From Uloborus plumipes (lineage: Eukaryota > Arthropoda > Arachnida > Araneae > Uloboridae): a stretch of 64,000 nt of DNA. Positions 1 to 11,273 of the stretch are shown here, in pieces. The stretch is taken from positions 1 to 64,000 of the forward strand of contig JAXGGA010002271.1 of the NCBI GenBank assembly GCA_038373865.1, written 5' to 3'. Both the position numbers and the translations under genes were made by a program. Numbering within the stretch: position 1 is the first letter of the stretch; each line of letters opens with the position of its first letter. The notes under the pieces are model-generated. The model had not been told where the DNA came from, ran no database searches, and was given only the letters and a program-made list of their open reading frames with translations.

Positions 1-644
1 CAATAGGCTAATTAGAAAAGTAATCGATACTATGAAAAATGTTGCAGCATTGCCTGATATGTATAGATTATTCAAATATAGGAAAATTAAATTATTAAAT
101 CCATCTGAGAAGATTTTTTTTTTTGTATTTGATTCTTTGATTAATTGGTTATTGGGTTTTGATTTTACTCTCTCTTTTTTTCATACCGCATGTTATACTT
201 GGAGAAAATTATTAATTTTCTTGTTAATAAACCTTACCCATCGTAGTTTCTTGTTCAAGCCATTCCTTGAAGTAATTTTATTTAAAACAATTTTTCTGCC
301 GGTAGGATCGGCAACACTTGATTGATTCTAAAATGAAATGGAAATAATCGCGGTTTTCGCCATTCCAATTTAAAGTTCAGGAATTTAACATCGTTTAATA
401 TTCCATTTCTGTTTTACGCACTTGTATAATTCATACTGCATGGTGATAGTAAGGATTTTCAGAAAAGCACCTTTATTTACTGTTAATAAAAACTGTTTAC
501 TATAGTTTCTTACTGAAAATATACTTTCAAAATGATAGTTTAAAAAATCTTTTTTTCGCCGAATATTCAATAATCGGCAAAGTGGCCGATAAATCGGTCC
601 ATCTCTACTGGTTATTAACATTTGCTACGTGTTATTTTTTACAG
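1..644. other. AT-rich intron sequence upstream of first visible myosin exon
   Basis: No coding similarity is recognised; the open frames here are T-rich and lack splice or protein-family support. It most likely belongs to the intron that precedes the exon starting at 645, because that exon begins after a clean acceptor and continues a known myosin tail in frame. Confidence 0.5.
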
Positions 645-758
645 GTGAACAAGCATAATAAATGTGCTGATCGTGCAATACTTGTGACTGACAGGTTTAT
701 CTATAAGTTGGACAGTAAAAGGTTTAAACCTCTACGCTCAGCTATTCCTATTTCAGAT
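645..758 (+). CDS. Myo1D: Myosin ID exon (TH1 part 1)
   Basis: 38 codons, phase 0 on both sides, bounded by acceptor ttttttacag and donor gtaagt. It encodes the conserved TH1 strand pair that in the family reads roughly 'vlTd..vykLd', here seen as AILVTDRFIYKLD. Confidence 0.88.
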
Positions 759-3700
759 GTAAGTCTTCCTCTATCTATATATATAAAAATGGATGTATGT
801 ATTTTTGTATGTATATTTGTATGTTTGTTCCTTATACAAATCCAGTTTTCGTCAGATTTTCATCAAACTTTTCACAGAGGTTCCTTTATGCACTTGAAGT
901 CACATAAGCGGAGTTTTGAAACTTAAAAAAAATCCAGAAAGCTCAGAATTCAAATTTTTTGTCTCAAAATATCCATTTTCTTTCAATTTGGAATATATGG
1001 AGTAAAAATGATAAGCCTTTAAGCATACAAATTGATAAAATTTAATACATTTAAATGAATATTTTCCAACAAAAGTTACGATTAGCAATGAATTATCAAT
1101 TTCAGGCTCACCTATTTCATTTTAGCATGAAAAATTTAAACATATATGCACATAATGAGCAATGCTGGATAATAAGCTAGTTGTTTATAATAGTGCTATT
1201 TGCTAGTAAAATTGCAAAGGATAAGTTAATGAAGAATTCAAAACTTCAAATCTGTCTTCAACTTACTGGAATAAAAAATTTTAAAATATTAATAGTAATA
1301 TTTAGTTATGAAGCTGTTAATTCATTCACGCATTTTATAATATATTGAAACATAATTGTTATAGGTCTTCAAAAAGTCCTTAATAAATTTTTCTGGCAAA
1401 AGTAGTGAAAACCCTTTATAAATTCAACAACCTACAATATTTTTCACCATAAACTTCCCACAGTATTAGAATGTTTTTAAAATCTTACAAAATCTTACAA
1501 AATTTGTTCATTGTAAACTTGTGGAGCATTTATTAACTTTTACTCATCAATACATTTTTTCTAGTTAACTGGCTTGAGTGTCACCCCCGGTCCAGATCAG
1601 ATGATTGTTCTACATCTAAGAGGTGGCAACGACTTAGTTACTGCCCTTACATCTAATTCAGAAAATGAAGACAAAGTAGGAGAGCTTGTGGGTGTCATTT
1701 TACATCAATGGCAAAGGTGAGAAAATTGATTTTCATTTTCCTTTACCATTCTTAAGTATACTCAAGCTAGTCTCTGGCAATAAATGTTGAATGAACAAGT
1801 TTCTGCATCGCTCTGGAGGGTTAAACATTATTAATGAAATTGAAAATGCTTATTAGTGTGAAAGAAAAATTTACATTTTATTTACATTCACATCTTTGAC
1901 AACAGTGTTTTAATTTTGCCGTAAGTGATTTCAAGCACTGTTAAGAGAATAAGTAGTAGTTAATCACTTAAATATAAAATAACCTTAACCTTTTGGATCC
2001 GAGCTGTTCATATAGAAATTTTTCTTTCGACCCAGGTAGTACAACAGTTAAACCACAGATTTCTTTTCCATTGAAAAGAGAAGGTATAAACTGTCGTACC
2101 AGATTTATGAAACCGTGAAAGAATCTCCGGCTCCAAAGGGTTTGAGTGAAAATTTCAACCCCGTCCTCTAGACTGGACAAGACATTTCGTACAACATGCA
2201 TACCGCCCGGTTCCTAAAGGTTAACTGCAGAATTTTTATGTTTCAGGAAAAGGACAAACTAGTTTTCATTGACACATTTCATTCTTTTGGGGAGGAAAAA
2301 ATTAATGAATAATTGCATCGTTTAGTGTATCATGTCTTAAATTTCAATTATAACTATTTGACATTAAATGTTGTTGCTGCTTTCACTCTAGTGTCTAATG
2401 GTGTCCGACTTGACTCAAAAGAAGTCAAGTCCAAGAAGGGTACTGGAATAAATATCCTCCTTAAAGAGACCCGTATAGGCAAAAATGGACTCGGCAAAAG
2501 CCTGGTGATATTTGCATTTGATGCTGGTTAACAAAGGAACCATGGCTGTCTTTTATTGTTTGTTGTTCAGTTTAGATTTATGGAAATTATATTAATTTGA
2601 TCCGCCACATAACTTAGTTGACATTATACAGTATTTAATTTTTTTTTTTTGAGTATTTTGAGCTCATCTAAATAGCAGTATTTGGTGACAGTTTAGTTTA
2701 ATATTTTTGTGTGAAGTTTTATGTGTAATGTGTGTGCCGTGCTTATCATACTGGAATATAATACAAGCCTTAGTGCCGAAAAGAATATCTGGAATCTTGA
2801 ATTAAATTTTATTTTTTAGTATCGGCATTTTTTATTGGCAAATTGTTGGACAATTGATAAGACTTTAGTGCACAGACTGAACATTGGCTTTACTGAAGTC
2901 GACTGTTGTTCCATTATTTACATTTTGGAAATAAAATATTTTGCAGGTATTATTTATGCCAGTAATATCAATTAGATTTCATGTCAAGGCATTTAAAAGG
3001 TGTTGTTGGCCCATACCATTCATTTATCTTTTCAGTGTTTCAATTCTGCACCAATAGAAAAGTATCTGTGCTGTATGATATTTAATGTGAGATATAGCTT
3101 AATTTTCCTTTATTCTGCTGGACATTTTCTAATGCCTCAAAAACCATGATCTAATGCTGGAATTTTACATCATTGTCCAGGTTTTTAAAATGTCCTTCTC
3201 TCTTTTTCTTTTTTTTTTTGAAAAGTTTTCCAGTTCTATTAATGGTTTTCTAACCTCCTGATGGTTCTGGAGGTCTTATCACGTTCACTTAACACAGTGG
3301 TGGCCAACCCGCGGCACGCGTGCCACAATGTGGCACGGCAGAGCAGTAACAGTGGCACGCGAAGACTTTTTGAAAAAATTCCAAATTTGAGGGAAAAATG
3401 TCGATCTCAAAAATATTGATAAAAACTAAAACCCTTAAACTGATAAATATAAGAATATTGTGAGGATTAAGTGTCAGGAGGCTGGCTTACAAATTGTCTG
3501 AACTACAATATTGCATATTACTTTACGTTATATTTGGACATCCAACAAAAGCTGAGACGCTACATTCAATGCTTTGTAAAGCATATTTGCGTTTGACACG
3601 AATGAAACTTTTGATTCTGCAGAATGGATTTTTGATCTGCAATAGTTTCAGCTACGGGTGATGAAATTTTATAAAAAGTTAACTCTGCAACTAAAATTAA

Positions 3701-5629
3701 GAAACCAGATTGGACAAAATTCGGTATGGTAGCACAAATGAAGATCCTTAAATTGTTTTTGTTCCATTACTTGAAAACAATTTGGGAAAAAAACTTCAAA
3801 AGTATCATCGAATTATTTATCACAAACTCATTGCCAGGGAATGAGACTTTTTCTCTGCTGGTGACCCTGTAGAGTTAACAAAGAGAGAGAACAAGCTACG
3901 AATTAGAGCTCTGAATGTTTTGTGAACTTTTCCCAGGAGAAAGAGGAGAGCATGGCAAGTTACTCCTTCATTGAAATCTGCAATAGCTATCCAAAGGATA
4001 AATAGTCATAAGATTTTAGAATTTTAGGGAGTGATTTTTAAAATGTTTGGAAGGAAAGCAATGAGGACTTGTTACTTAGGAATGAAGAATAGCAAATGAA
4101 TTAACCCATTAATGCCTAGCGTCCCTTTTTAGGGACGGTCCAAAAAGAGTTTGAATTTACCAAAACTGAACATTTCAACCAAATAATAGTGTTCAATTAT
4201 TACTTTGATATTGTTTCAATTCATTATTAACAGATTGCAGCACATAACAATTGTAAAGTGTGTTCTGTAGCCGTGCAACCAGTATACAAAATATCTTTGG
4301 AAAAAAAATGGCAGGCATTAATGGGTTAAGCTCATCTCTTATTATCAGGCGTTTAAGTAATTTAAATTAAGGATAGTACAAAAAAAAGTTTCCCAAACCA
4401 GTGTAGGCCATCTACATTCTTTTATGATGAAACTTCAGTTTCTTTCTAATTTGGAGAGAAAAAATAAAACATTAAATTTAATACTGAAAGTATCAAAACA
4501 AATTTAATAATTTTTCAATGCTATATGTAGAAAATTTTACCTCTATTTTTAATTTTCATTCAGTGTTAGGTTTGATGATTTTCAAGATCATAAAAAAAAA
4601 TGCTGATCTTTTTATATTCTTTGTCTATTTCTCTGCAAGACACTACTTGTTTCCTTCTGAAATCCAAATCGGAATTACTGACCTTTTGCATCGGTAATCA
4701 AATATAAGAGCTTACTTCAACAGAAAGTCATCCACGTTATACAGAAATTTGTACCAATAATTTTTTTTTAACATTTACACACTTTACACATTTACACAGT
4801 CTGATGCTGCAGTAAATTTGGTTCAAAATAAGGCTTCTAAACAAAGATTTTTCGTCGTGAATGCAGAAAAATCTAAATACCGTTGAATATTAATTGATAG
4901 CACTTAAAACGTTCAACTTCTTAGGATTCTCAAGAACTAATCCTAAAATGAAAGACTTGGTAAAAAAGATGCAGACTCATAAACCACATTAAGTACAGAC
5001 TGTTTAATTTTTAGAGTAGAATGTTTGATGTTATTTGTTTCTTTTTTAATCGTAAGCCAACTGACAGAACCTATAAAAGTGTTTATTAATGATAACTCTT
5101 AAGTTTGGACTTGTTATCTTGTTGTCTTTATTATCATTTAGATTTCAATTGCTCAGTTTTACGAGAAAAAATGTTTCATTTGAGTAAGAATTACATAGTC
5201 AGCCAACTTAAAATCTATTTTTAACTTAAAAAAAAATGTGTTTGTCGGAAAAATACAATGTGGCACGGTGAGCTTTTTCTCTCCAGATAGTGGCACTCTC
5301 CCTAAAAAGGTTGGCCACCCCTGACTTAACATGTAACTGCTGAACCACCAGGGGGTCAAAAACTTTTTTAGAGTTACGATTGTGCTTCATGGACACTGAT
5401 TACCGACTGCATTTTATATTTTCTTCTTGCTGAATCTCTTTTCAATCCAAACAGCTCTCAAGGAAAAGGTGATTTACGTGTCATCGTGAACCCTCAGCTG
5501 CAGTGCATGTTGGGCAACAAGAGTCGAACGCTTGCAGTTGAATCGACAGACATCACCCTTCGTCCAGCCTTCAAGAAAGATGGGGAAAATCTCGTTCTTC
5601 TCTGGCCTGCAGCAGTGTGCAGTGCATAA
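645..5629 (+). CDS. Myo1D: Class I unconventional myosin (ID type), C-terminal part; exons 645-758, 1565-1716, 5455-5629
   Basis: Class I myosins are single-headed actin motors whose basic TH1 tail binds acidic membrane lipids; the ID type (fly Myo31DF, vertebrate MYO1D) is known for setting left-right chirality. Only the end of the TH1 tail is in the window. The three exons join in phase (0, then 2) to give 145 residues and a TAA stop. Diagnostic pieces are NKCADRAILVTDR and FIYKLDSKRFKPL in the first exon, LTGLSV, DQMIVLH and VGELVGVIL in the second, and LGNKSRTLAVE and LVLLWP near the end, all in family order. The LTGLSV and LLWP wording favours the ID/IG clade over IA/IB or IC/IE. The motor head and IQ motifs must lie upstream. 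The 3.7-kb last intron carries a TTAA element (1985-2224) and a hAT element (3295-5323). The reading frame is intact. Subclass assignment is from recall of the family, not from an alignment. Confidence 0.88.
1565..1716 (+). CDS. Myo1D: Myosin ID exon (TH1 part 2)
   Basis: 152 nt, starting after ttttttctag and ending AG before gtgaga; starts in phase 0 and leaves two bases for the next exon. It encodes the LTGLSV, DQMIVLH, NDLVTAL and VGELVGVIL motifs of the class I tail. Confidence 0.9.
1985..2224. mobile_element. TTAA-flanked piggyBac-like MITE, family A copy 1
   Basis: The 240-bp element is flanked by TTAA on both sides. Its imperfect terminal repeats begin CCTTTTGGATCCG on the left and (reverse complement) CCTTTAGGAACCGGGCGG on the right. 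Two further copies (9535-9769 and 9844-10228 inverted) share ends and interior, which confirms the boundaries. TTAA target sites are characteristic of piggyBac elements; no transposase is encoded. Confidence 0.8.
3295..5323. mobile_element. hAT-like non-autonomous element, family H1 copy 1
   Basis: The 2029-bp element is flanked by a perfect 8-bp target duplication ACTTAACA (3287-3294 and 5324-5331). Its ends are CAGTGGTGGCCAACC and (reverse complement) CAGGGGTGGCCAACC, followed by a subterminal palindrome GGCACGCGTGCC. An 8-bp TSD with CAGGG ends is the hAT signature. The interior matches the copy at 25468-31280 along its length but has no intact ORF. A 229-bp TTAA MITE (4101-4329) interrupts it. 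It lies in the last myosin intron. Confidence 0.9.
4101..4329. mobile_element. TTAA-flanked piggyBac-like MITE nested in hAT
   Basis: Inverted ends TTAACCCATTAATGCC at the left and GGCATTAATGGGTTAA at the right are perfect complements. The related hAT copy at 25468-31280 lacks this insert at the matching point (after 'agtaaatgaa' near 28700), so it inserted after the two hAT copies split. Confidence 0.85.
5455..5629 (+). CDS. Myo1D: Myosin ID last coding exon with stop
   Basis: Begins after acceptor ccaaacag; its first base completes the split Ser codon. It encodes the C-terminal TH1 strands (LGNKSRTLAVE, then GENLVLLWP) and ends in TAA at 5627-5629. The family usually ends a few residues after 'LxxP', as here. 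Confidence 0.9.
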
Positions 5630-6173
5630 GATTTTCCTAGCCTTCGTTAGTTGCAAACTGCATTGCAACAATGCATTCTTTGCAGTCATGAAATTGACTC
5701 TGAGACTTAAAAATGTGATAACAGTTTATAGAGTTAAATGTTTATTTTCATTGACATTACTTTGTGATAGCTCTTGGTTAGTCAACTTGCTTGGTTGAGA
5801 TCAAATTAGAAAACATTTGCATGAGATCTCGACATATTCCATGCAAATGCTCTTTTAAAATGAGTTTTTGGTGCTAGATTAAGATTCTCTATAAGAAGTT
5901 AATTTTTTAATCATCTGTTTGAAATCAAGTTTATATTTGTCTCAAAGCAAAATCTAAACATGTTTTCGTATATGTGAAATGTAATTATGCATAAATGTGT
6001 TTGTGAACACTCGCCTATTTTAAATTTGTTAGGATGTGTGTTCGTCACTTTATTTAAACAGTCAAGCCTGCTTATTGCAGTATCCATTAAAAAACCATCC
6101 CGCTTGACCGAATAAATTTTCAATGCACCCAAACCATTATAATGTGCCAATGTGTGTCCTGGATTATAGAATA
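5630..6173 (+). other. Probable myosin 3' UTR with candidate poly(A) signal
   Basis: Follows the myosin stop. The first AATAAA is at 6111-6116; another lies at 7460-7465. Which one is used cannot be told from sequence. No coding content is recognised. Confidence 0.45.
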
Positions 6174-6274
6174 CAGTGAAACCTGTGTAAATTGACACTT
6201 ACTGTGCAGTACTTTAGTGTCAATCTAGGCAGACGGTCAATTTACAAGTGTGGTCAACTTTTCAAGTTTTACTG
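6174..6274. mobile_element. TA-flanked Tigger-like MITE
   Basis: 101 bp between TA dinucleotides with ends CAGTGAAACCTGTGT and (reverse complement) CAGTAAAACTTGAAAAG. The CAGT-start with TA target is typical of pogo/Tigger-derived MITEs. Confidence 0.6.
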
Positions 6275-7801
6275 TATCCTTTTGTTAGAATAGATTTTCC
6301 CAGTATATTGGCTTTTCCATCAAGCTGGTGAGACAGTAGTTAGAGTTGTTTGACCAAAAAATATACCATCAAGGTTGTGTTTAACCCGTTATTGATCAAT
6401 ATGTGATGCATAGGTTCCTTAAATTCAAGTTTACTTTGTATATTATCGAATGAGGTTAATTTATAAATAATATAATTCTTTCGTGATTTTAAGACTGAAT
6501 CTTAATGTTAGCAAACGAACTTTTTGTTTAAAAAACACTGATTTTTTTTTTTTTGCTTTCGACAGTTCTGAAAACTTCATTCTTGTTGAATACCGATTGA
6601 AATTCAACTGACTGATATTCTTATTACTCAGCTCAAAACTCATGTGTAATTTAAACACAGCAGTTTATCACACATAACTCGAATACTTGCTGGTAAAACG
6701 TATCTAAAACTGCAAATAACATAATGAGCTTACTAAACTATCGCTGTATCCTATATAGTCAAAAACATGTACTCTACTGTTACCAAATATAAAAGCACAA
6801 AGTTAAAGACAAGAAGATGAAGTCTTTGCATGGTTACTAATTTCATATTTATAGCTCATTTCTAAAACTCTACATCAAAGTTCATTCAGAGTTAACGGTC
6901 AAAAGTTAAAACCTTACAGAAATTTTCATTCACAGAAGCATATTAAATATTTAATATAAGGTTGCGATTTGAGTCTTAGTTTGCTTGAAACTTAATTCAA
7001 GTTGACTAACCAAAGTTTGATAATATATATTTACTGAACTACACGAAAAGCGACTGATGAAAAAGACTCATCATTTTTATTTTGTGTACCTTTTATTTAT
7101 TTTAGCTCTAAATTTACTTTTTGAGCCAATTGTTTCTATCAAAAAGTAGGTTTATACACTTGGCATTTAAAAAGGGGTCCAAGCCATAATTCATCATTGC
7201 CATTTTAATGTGTAAATATCTTGATGCATCTACAAAATCACAAAGAAATGCATTTATGAATGGTTGAATTGTGATTTGAGCATTTTTATTTCAAAATGTT
7301 ATATTTGCTGAAAATTCTTAGCATTGACTAGCTTTTATATTTTGAAGTGTGTTGTTAGATGTTGTGTGAAAAATGTGTGAATGTGAGTAGATGAAGATAT
7401 ACTGGTGTGAAAAGAAAGAGAAAACTTAAATGTGGTAATTATATGCTAAGATAGCTAGTAATAAACTAGAAAGCTTAATATTTGCCACTGGTCATGTGTT
7501 ATTGTTAGGGGTATCTTAAATGCAATTTTTAAAATGAATTCAAAAAGCAGTGAGTGATTGAATCTTAACAGACTTCATTGTTGTCTCGATATCTCGGATT
7601 TCCCTAATAAAAAAATACTTTTAGCTTTTCGACCTCATATTCCTATTTTTTTTTTTTCTTTCAGGGCTCCCAATAAGTTTGCAGTTTGTCCCTTAAGGAA
7701 AAAGGACCTAAATTCTTTAAAAATGGGTCCCTTATCTTAACTTTTAAAGGTTAAAATTAGGGGTGCACTGAGTAGTCTGAGGTAATCAAGGACTTTGATG
7801 A
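6275..7801. other. AT-rich intergenic sequence
   Basis: No exon, RNA gene or delimited repeat is seen. A run of Ts and AT-rich text only; a lone TTAACCCG at about 6384 resembles a piggyBac-type end but no partner was found. Confidence 0.5.
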
Positions 7802-8898
7802 TTAACCCGTTCGGGACGGCAGCCCGCAGAAGAAAACGCTCTCTCAGGCCGGCAGCTGTTACCGCGAACTGCACTCACGGGCCGGAGCATTTTCTCCCAC
7901 TAAGCCTAATTCGCGATTTCGAAAACTACGCATTACATAATAATCGATAAAATGTACACTTTTCATAGAAATGACACCATTTTTGAAGAAGAGATTAAAT
8001 ATAACATATTTTCAATCATAACCAAAAAAAATTATTAAAATAACTGATATTTAACATTAAAATATAAATTTATTGTATTTTTCTACAACTAAAACTACCT
8101 AAATGAAACACTAAATATTGATACTAAATAGAAAAGAAACATGAAAAATCTTCACACTTAACATCATGACACACATTAATAATGAGGATTATTGCAATAA
8201 TTAATATTGTAAAGCGGTATGAAAAATTTCAAAACACGGATCGATGCAGAGACCGACATTGCACATTTTGCATTCGTAACCAGTTTCACGTCTTTTATTG
8301 TGCTTTGAACAAACTGCACATCTCCTTTAAAGCTTTTTTCTATCTTTTCCAAATGAATACTAAAGTAAAACCTAAGTTAGAATGTCTCCCATAAAAAGCC
8401 CCATCCTTAAAACAGAACCGAAACTATTAACGCTTTTAAAATGAATTAATACGCTCTTCACCACGTGTTGCAGCCTAATAAATCTCAGACACTTGATATT
8501 CCCCTCTCTAACGTCAGAGAGATATATATAAAGGAACCAGAGCAATCTTTTGAAAAAAAAATTTGAATAAGCAACGCCTGCCTGCATCACGTGCTTCTTT
8601 TTAAACCGCTTGTGTTTCTGTTTTCATCACCGCGAACCCAATAAATCTCTCAGATATTTCACATACCCTCTGTTCTGACGCCAGAGAGATATCCATATAA
8701 AGGAACCAGAAAAATGTAATGAAAAATAAGTGGATAAGTAACGCCATCTGATAGAAGTATTTCGTTCTAAAAGTGCGGCGTAAATATGCGACAGTAGGCC
8801 CTAAAAGACATTTTTCGCTGTCGTACATTTACGTCGGTCGGCCACGTAGGGCAGCTCGCACTGTCGTACATTTACGGCGCTCGTCCCGAACGGGTTAA
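7802..8898 (-). mobile_element. piggyBac-family element, internally deleted
   Basis: The 1097-bp element has perfect inverted ends TTAACCCGTTCGGGACG, including the TTAA target on each side. Inside, on the minus strand, a short frame ending at 8201 encodes a Cys-rich motif like the C-terminal zinc-binding domain of piggyBac transposases. A diverged direct duplication lies at about 8475-8570 and 8635-8745. Near the right end the motif CTGTCGTACATTTACG occurs twice as a subterminal repeat. It is a deletion derivative of an autonomous piggyBac element. Confidence 0.85.
8201..8326 (-). pseudogene. piggyBac transposase C-terminal Cys-rich domain, remnant
   Basis: Read on the minus strand, the frame gives RRCAVCSKHNKRRETGYEC, then KMCNVGLCIDPCFEIFHT, then TAA at 8201-8203. 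The spacing C-x2-C...C-x2-C...C-x3-C...H matches the RING-like/zinc-ribbon tail of piggyBac transposases, which binds the element's ends. A stop lies just upstream in the same frame, and no catalytic DDD region remains, so this is a relic rather than a gene. Confidence 0.75.
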
Positions 8899-9534
8899 TC
8901 TGTCGGCCATTTTTGCTTCTAAATCAGTCCCCCCCCCCTTTTTTTTGCTTAGATTCAAACATTATGCTTGTTTGAAGCAAAAGAGAATGGTTCAACTTTT
9001 TATTAAAAAATCTTGTAATTTTTTTAAAAATCATTTATTTATGTATTTATTTATTTTTTATTAATTGTGAACAATTCTGTGTAATTTTGTTACTAAACTT
9101 TCCTTCTTTAATCGTAATAAATTGTAAGTTTGCTTAATACCCTGATTACCTGGATTATTCAAATTTCTGATTCTCAATATTGCCTTTTGCCCCAGTCAGT
9201 CCTTATAAATGAGGTTCTGTAATTGTTTTGTATTAAGTTTTAGGAAAAGTTAAAGTCTAACTTTTTTATGTATACAGTGTGCTATAGTTTGGGGAACATG
9301 TTAAATGTTCCTTCCTCTGAAATATTTGGTTTTTTAATGTACAAATAATGCAAATGTAATGTAAATTGGTTTCAAACCATTTTCTCCCAAATCCCAAGGT
9401 AAACCCTTAAACTTTTTTTTTCTATCATACAGCACTGTGTATACATGTATAACGAATATAGGGTCATTCAAATTTTTTTCTAAGAACACATACATCCTTT
9501 TAAACAGGAATCCCGTTTTAGGAAAAAAAATGAC
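8899..9534. other. AT-rich intergenic sequence
   Basis: Homopolymer runs (C8T7 near 8931) and AT-rich text; no feature is supported. Confidence 0.4.
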
Positions 9535-9769
9535 TTAACCTTTTGGATCCGGGCTGTTTTTTGGAAATTTTTCTTTCGACCCAGGTAGTACGACAGTTGA
9601 ACCACAGATTTATTTTCCATTGAAAAGAGGTGTAAACTGTCCTACCAGACGTATGAAACCTTGAAAAAATCCCCAGCTCCAAAGGGCTTGAGTGAAAATT
9701 TCAACCCCGTCTTCTAAAGAAGAAAGACTTATTGTACAACATGTGTAACGCACGGCTCCGGAAGGTTAA
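9535..9769. mobile_element. TTAA-flanked piggyBac-like MITE, family A copy 2
   Basis: 235 bp, same orientation and end-to-end similarity to 1985-2224, bounded by TTAA (9535-9538, 9766-9769). It starts CCTTTTGGATCCGGGCTG and ends with the complement of CCTTCCGGAGCCG. Confidence 0.82.
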
Positions 9770-9843
9770 TTTTTTTTAAGTGGTAAAAAGCTTTGCTAAT
9801 AAAAATTTATCAAATTAGTGCGTTAATAGCATCTGCAAGTCAA

Positions 9844-10228
9844 TTAACCTTTAGGAACCGGGCGGTACACATGTTGTACCATAAGTCTTCTTTCTTTAGA
9901 GGACGGGGTTAAAATTTTCACTCGAACCCTTTGGAGCCAGGGATATTTTCAAGGTTTCATACGTCTGGTACGACAGTTTATACCTTCTCTTTTCAAGGGA
10001 AAAGAAATCTGTGGTTCAATTCTGTACCTCAGAACCAGACTAACGTAAGTCCATTTTCGTTATTTTTCGGTAGAGGGGAAAAACGATTGTCGAATACATC
10101 GTTTTTCCCCTCTACTGAAAAATGACGAAAATGGACTTACGTTAGTCTGGTTCTGAGGTACAGAATTGTCTTACTACCTGGGTCGAAAGAAAAATTTCTA
10201 TACGAACAGCCCGGATCCAAAAGGTTAA
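9844..10228. mobile_element. TTAA-flanked MITE family A copy 3, inverted, carrying an inserted palindrome
   Basis: The reverse complement of the family A MITE with TTAA at both ends. It is 150 bp longer than copy 2 because a near-perfect palindrome (10017-10168) interrupts it after 'gtggttcaa'. It lies only 74 bp from copy 2, giving a head-to-head pair. Confidence 0.82.
10017..10168. repeat. 152-bp palindrome inserted in a MITE
   Basis: Arms of about 70 bp run from CAATTCTGTACCTCAG to its complement CTGAGGTACAGAATTG with a few mismatches; the centre is around 10092. The other two MITE copies lack it at this position, so it is a separate insertion or a fold-back duplication. Confidence 0.85.
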
Positions 10229-10814
10229 ATATGAAAACTGGTTCTAGGCGTCGCTTTGAGAGGGGGTCTCCTATAGTCAGGATATTTGATGGGCTATAGT
10301 ATTCAAAACTAACCCAGAAATATATCAATCAGCATTTTAATCTATCAATTGATTGAGTGTCCTAAAAAGAGAAAAAATTTAATGCATTTTTTAAATATTT
10401 TGGACTTTTTAGTTTAATGAGGCATATTTAAATTCTTGAATTTCGTTATAAATACCACTCCCAAACATCATCTGGATGTGTTTGATAGACATCTATCAAA
10501 ATAATATATCAAATATCTTCTTCTTTTCATCCATAAGCTCAGTTCTTTTGCGTTGGAAAATTAGGTTACTTGTAACCACAAAACATACGCTTTCTTTCTT
10601 TCTTTCTTTTTTTTTTTGAAAATGTGTACATTTAATACATTATTTAACAACCTTTGTATGTTCTAGCATAGAGGCATTTATTTGCTTCTTAATGTTATAT
10701 TATCATTTTCAACATTGCCATTTTCTTATATTCAGTGTGTTTATTTTTCATACAACTGCTCATTTTGATGTTCAGGACCTTTACTTTTAGTCTGCAGCGT
10801 ACGCGTTGGGCGGC

Positions 10815-10893
10815 ATGTCCCCGGCGGGGATAGAACCGGGGACGTCTGTGGTAGAAACCCAGTGCTTTGGCCGCTGGACTAAAAGGCCTCATA
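10815..10893 (-). repeat. tRNA-like sequence, left arm (mirror copy)
   Basis: Exact reverse complement of 11195-11273, so any pol III promoter activity would point left, away from the loop. Confidence 0.5.
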
Positions 10894-11194
10894 ACCCGGC
10901 GGGCAAAGTTGGGTTATATGCTCTCTCAGCGTACGCCGCCACAATACTCCCCTCCAAGTGATGGAGCGGGGAGCGCGAGAGAGCGTTTCGTTTTTGAATT
11001 AGATGGAGCGCCAAGGAGCCAGGCGTTCTGGCTGAAGTTGTGCCTGTTGCTGCAGCTGGGAGAGTTGCTGCAGAGCAAGGAGCGTGTCCGCGGTCGGGCG
11101 CATGTGAGTCTGCGCCAACGGTTGGGCGGACGTGGAGCGATGCATGTGGCGGCGTACGCTGAGAGAGCATATAACCCAACTTTGCCCGCCGGGT

Positions 11195-11273
11195 TATGAG
11201 GCCTTTTAGTCCAGCGGCCAAAGCACTGGGTTTCTACCACAGACGTCCCCGGTTCTATCCCCGCCGGGGACAT
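11195..11273 (+). repeat. tRNA-like sequence, right arm
   Basis: A box-A-like stretch TTTAGTCCAGCGGCCAAAGC and a box-B-like GGTTCTATCCC (11251-11261) have tRNA spacing. A hairpin CTGGG/CACAG with loop TTTCTAC could be an anticodon arm (TCT). The T-arm region is unusually GC-rich (CCCCGG/CCGGGG). The acceptor stem does not close convincingly, so it is tRNA-derived rather than a tRNA gene. Confidence 0.5.

Larger units (their letters stand above)
1717..5454 (+). other. Last myosin intron, 3.7 kb, filled by transposons
   Basis: Donor gtgaga at 1717 and acceptor aacag at 5454. It holds a TTAA-flanked MITE and a 2-kb hAT element with its own nested TTAA MITE. The remaining sequence (2225-3286) is AT-rich with nothing recognised, including a 72-codon open frame at 2313-2531 that follows an acceptor-like tract but would bring an immediate in-frame stop if spliced to the preceding exon. 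Confidence 0.8.

Noticed and set aside
32..325. 97-codon open frame
   Set aside because: Phe/Leu-rich product of T-runs, no splice context or family similarity; lies in a probable myosin intron.
2313..2531. Possible alternative last myosin exon (open frame after an acceptor-like tract)
   Set aside because: Joining it to the exon ending at 1716 gives Ser-Val-stop at once, while 5455-5629 supplies the expected TH1 end.
6380..6420. piggyBac-like end TTAACCCG
   Set aside because: No inverted partner within a plausible distance.
11195..11273. Functional tRNA gene
   Set aside because: Box A/B are present but the acceptor stem does not pair well and the unit lies in a repeated palindrome; kept only as tRNA-like.
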